Of a stretch of DNA of 7,118 nucleotides, positions 5,674 to 7,118 are shown piece by piece; within the stretch, counting starts at the first letter, position 1; every line of letters starts with the position of its first letter. Under the pieces are notes generated by a model. That model did not search any database. It had not been told where the DNA came from and saw only the letters and a program-made list of their open reading frames with translations. The stretch is from Litorivicinus sp. (GTDB lineage Bacteria; Pseudomonadota; Gammaproteobacteria; Pseudomonadales; Litorivicinaceae), in assembly GCA_018402605.1 (NCBI GenBank), contig JAGYIK010000059.1:1-7118 (forward strand), in the 5' to 3' direction. Both the position numbers and the translations under genes were made by a program.

Positions 5674-7118
5674 GAGAACAGCGATTCCTTCGCTTCGGTT
5701 TTTGAGTACGCATGCGCGGCTTCGACAAAACTGGTGAAGAGCGGATGGCCGTCACGTGGGGTGGACGTGAACTCCGGGTGAAACTGACATCCAACAAACC
5801 AGGGATGATCTTCAACTTCGATGACCTCAACCAAGGTGCCGTCCATCGAACGACCGGCAATAACCAATCCCGCATCCTTTAGCCGCTCTAGGTAATCGTT
5901 ATTAAACTCCCAACGGTGACGGTGTCGCTCGCTGACCACATCCGCACCATAAATCGCTGCAACCTTCGAACCCTGCGTCAAACGGCAATCCTCTGCACCC
6001 AAACGCATGGTGCCGCCCAAGTCACTGTCCGTCGACCGGGTTTCGCGTGTGCCATCGGCCCGCGTCCACTCGGTGATCAATGCGACCACCGGGTGCTCTG
6101 CATCCGGTGCGAATTCGCTCGATGTCGCCCCATCAAGTCCAGCCACATGCCGTGAAAACTCGATCACCGCAGCCTGCATACCGAGGCAAATACCCAGATA
6201 GGGAATTTTATTTTCTCGCGCATGGCAGACAGCCGCGATCTTGCCCTCAATACCGCGCTCACCAAATCCACCCGGAACGAGAATCGCATCCACACCCTCT
6301 AATAACTCCAGGCCGCGCTTTTCAATATCTTCTGAATCGATGTAGCGAAAATTAACCCGCGTTCGCGTCTGAATCCCGGCGTGCAGCATCGCTTCAATGA
6401 GGGATTTATAGGCATCCAAGAGGTCCATGTATTTGCCAACCATGGCCACTTCAATTGAGCGCAATGGATTGAGTTGTGCATCAACGACACGGACCCACTC
6501 TGACAGGTCGGCCGGATCACAGGTGAGGCCGAGCTTATCGACCACCCACTGATCCAAACCTTGCTCATGCAACATGATTGGAATGCGATAAATCGTATCC
6601 GCATCTTTCAATGGAATGACGGCGCGCTCTTCAACATTGGTGAACAAGGCGATCTTCCGGCGGCTCGCCATATCGATTTCATGGTCTGACCGGCAAATCA
6701 ACACATCCGGTTGCAAACCGATGGAGCGCAATTCTTTCACCGAGTGTTGTGTCGGCTTGGTTTTGGTCTCACCGGCTGTGGCAATGTAAGGTACCAAGGT
6801 TAAGTGCATCAGGAGCGCTCGGCTCGAGCCAAGCTCTTGACGCAATTGCCGAACCGCTTCTAAGAATGGCAATGACTCAATGTCACCGACCGTCCCACCG
6901 ATCTCAACGATCGCAAGATCGGCATCAGCCGCACCTTGAATGATCTTGTGCTTGATTTCGTCTGTGATGTGCGGAATGACCTGGACAGTCCCGCCCAAGT
7001 AATCACCACGACGCTCCTTTTTGAGCACATCCTCATACACCCGCCCAGCCGTGAAGTTATTGCGTTTCGACATCCGTGTTCGGATAAAGCGCTCGTAGTG
7101 GCCAAGATCCAGATCGGT
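5670..7118 (-). CDS. pyrG: CTP synthase (glutamine hydrolysing), N-terminus outside window
   Basis: Makes CTP from UTP, ATP and glutamine, the last step of pyrimidine nucleotide synthesis. The window holds 482 residues and lacks roughly the first 68, judged against the E. coli protein of 545. The open frame runs to the window edge and begins TDLDLGHYERFIRT, which contains a conserved magnesium-binding Asp, so the internal ATG at 7073 is not the start. The synthase domain shows SKRNNFTAGRVY, KKERRGDYLGGTVQVIPHIT, VEIGGTVGDIES and ETKTKPTQHSVKEL. The class I glutaminase domain follows, with the nucleophile elbow LGICLGMQ (Cys at about visible residue 311) and the His/Glu pair in QFHPEFTSTPRDGHPLF (447 and 449). 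The C-terminus ends normally and overlaps kdsA by 4 bases as ATGA. The pyrG-kdsA-eno order is typical of gammaproteobacteria. Confidence 0.98.
   Translation of the reverse strand, partial: TDLDLGHYERFIRTRMSKRNNFTAGRVYEDVLKKERRGDYLGGTVQVIPHITDEIKHKIIQGAADADLAIVEIGGTVGDIESLPFLEAVRQLRQELGSSRALLMHLTLVPYIATAGETKTKPTQHSVKELRSIGLQPDVLICRSDHEIDMASRRKIALFTNVEERAVIPLKDADTIYRIPIMLHEQGLDQWVVDKLGLTCDPADLSEWVRVVDAQLNPLRSIEVAMVGKYMDLLDAYKSLIEAMLHAGIQTRTRVNFRYIDSEDIEKRGLELLEGVDAILVPGGFGERGIEGKIAAVCHARENKIPYLGICLGMQAAVIEFSRHVAGLDGATSSEFAPDAEHPVVALITEWTRADGTRETRSTDSDLGGTMRLGAEDCRLTQGSKVAAIYGADVVSERHRHRWEFNNDYLERLKDAGLVIAGRSMDGTLVEVIEVEDHPWFVGCQFHPEFTSTPRDGHPLFTSFVEAAHAYSKTEAKESLFS

Noticed and set aside
1..7118. 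A mobile element, defence system, CRISPR array or RNA gene
   Set aside because: Every base is accounted for by nine recognised housekeeping genes on one strand; I saw no transposase, phage gene, array-like repeat, tRNA or rRNA segment.

Overview
The window is a compact run of housekeeping genes from a Gram-negative bacterium, most likely an uncultured or little-studied gammaproteobacterium. The gene order pyrG-kdsA-eno-ftsB-ispD-ispF-truD-pcm is the classic gammaproteobacterial order (as in Escherichia and Pseudomonas, where surE normally lies between truD and pcm and nlpD-rpoS follows). KdsA shows that the cell makes KDO and therefore an LPS outer membrane. The KdsA, enolase and CTP synthase sequences closely resemble those of E. 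coli as I remember them.

All nine genes lie on the minus strand, so transcription runs from high to low coordinates: pyrG (5' end outside the window, 7118-5670), kdsA (5673-4828), eno (4828-3533), ftsB (3536-3237), ispD (3247-2512, interrupted by a one-base frameshift), ispF (2515-2039), truD (about 2060-981), pcm (1000-359) and a DUF368 membrane protein (362 to beyond position 1). There is no intergenic DNA: every junction overlaps by 1 to about 22 bases, four of them as ATGA. This implies one transcript with coupled translation. I see no RNA gene, mobile element, CRISPR array, terminator or clear internal promoter.

The genes supply nucleotides and envelope precursors. PyrG makes CTP, which IspD uses in the MEP isoprenoid pathway and which is also needed to activate KDO. 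KdsA makes KDO-8-phosphate from phosphoenolpyruvate, the product of enolase. IspD and IspF make isoprenoid precursors that lead to undecaprenyl phosphate, and the DUF368 protein at the end belongs to a family that recycles that carrier across the membrane. FtsB is a septum assembly protein. TruD (tRNA pseudouridine 13) and Pcm (isoaspartyl repair) are maintenance enzymes.

The points worth a second look are the single-base frameshift in ispD at a CCC codon, the absence of surE between truD and pcm, and the DUF368 gene at the position after pcm. Otherwise this is an ordinary region; I did not find a new system.
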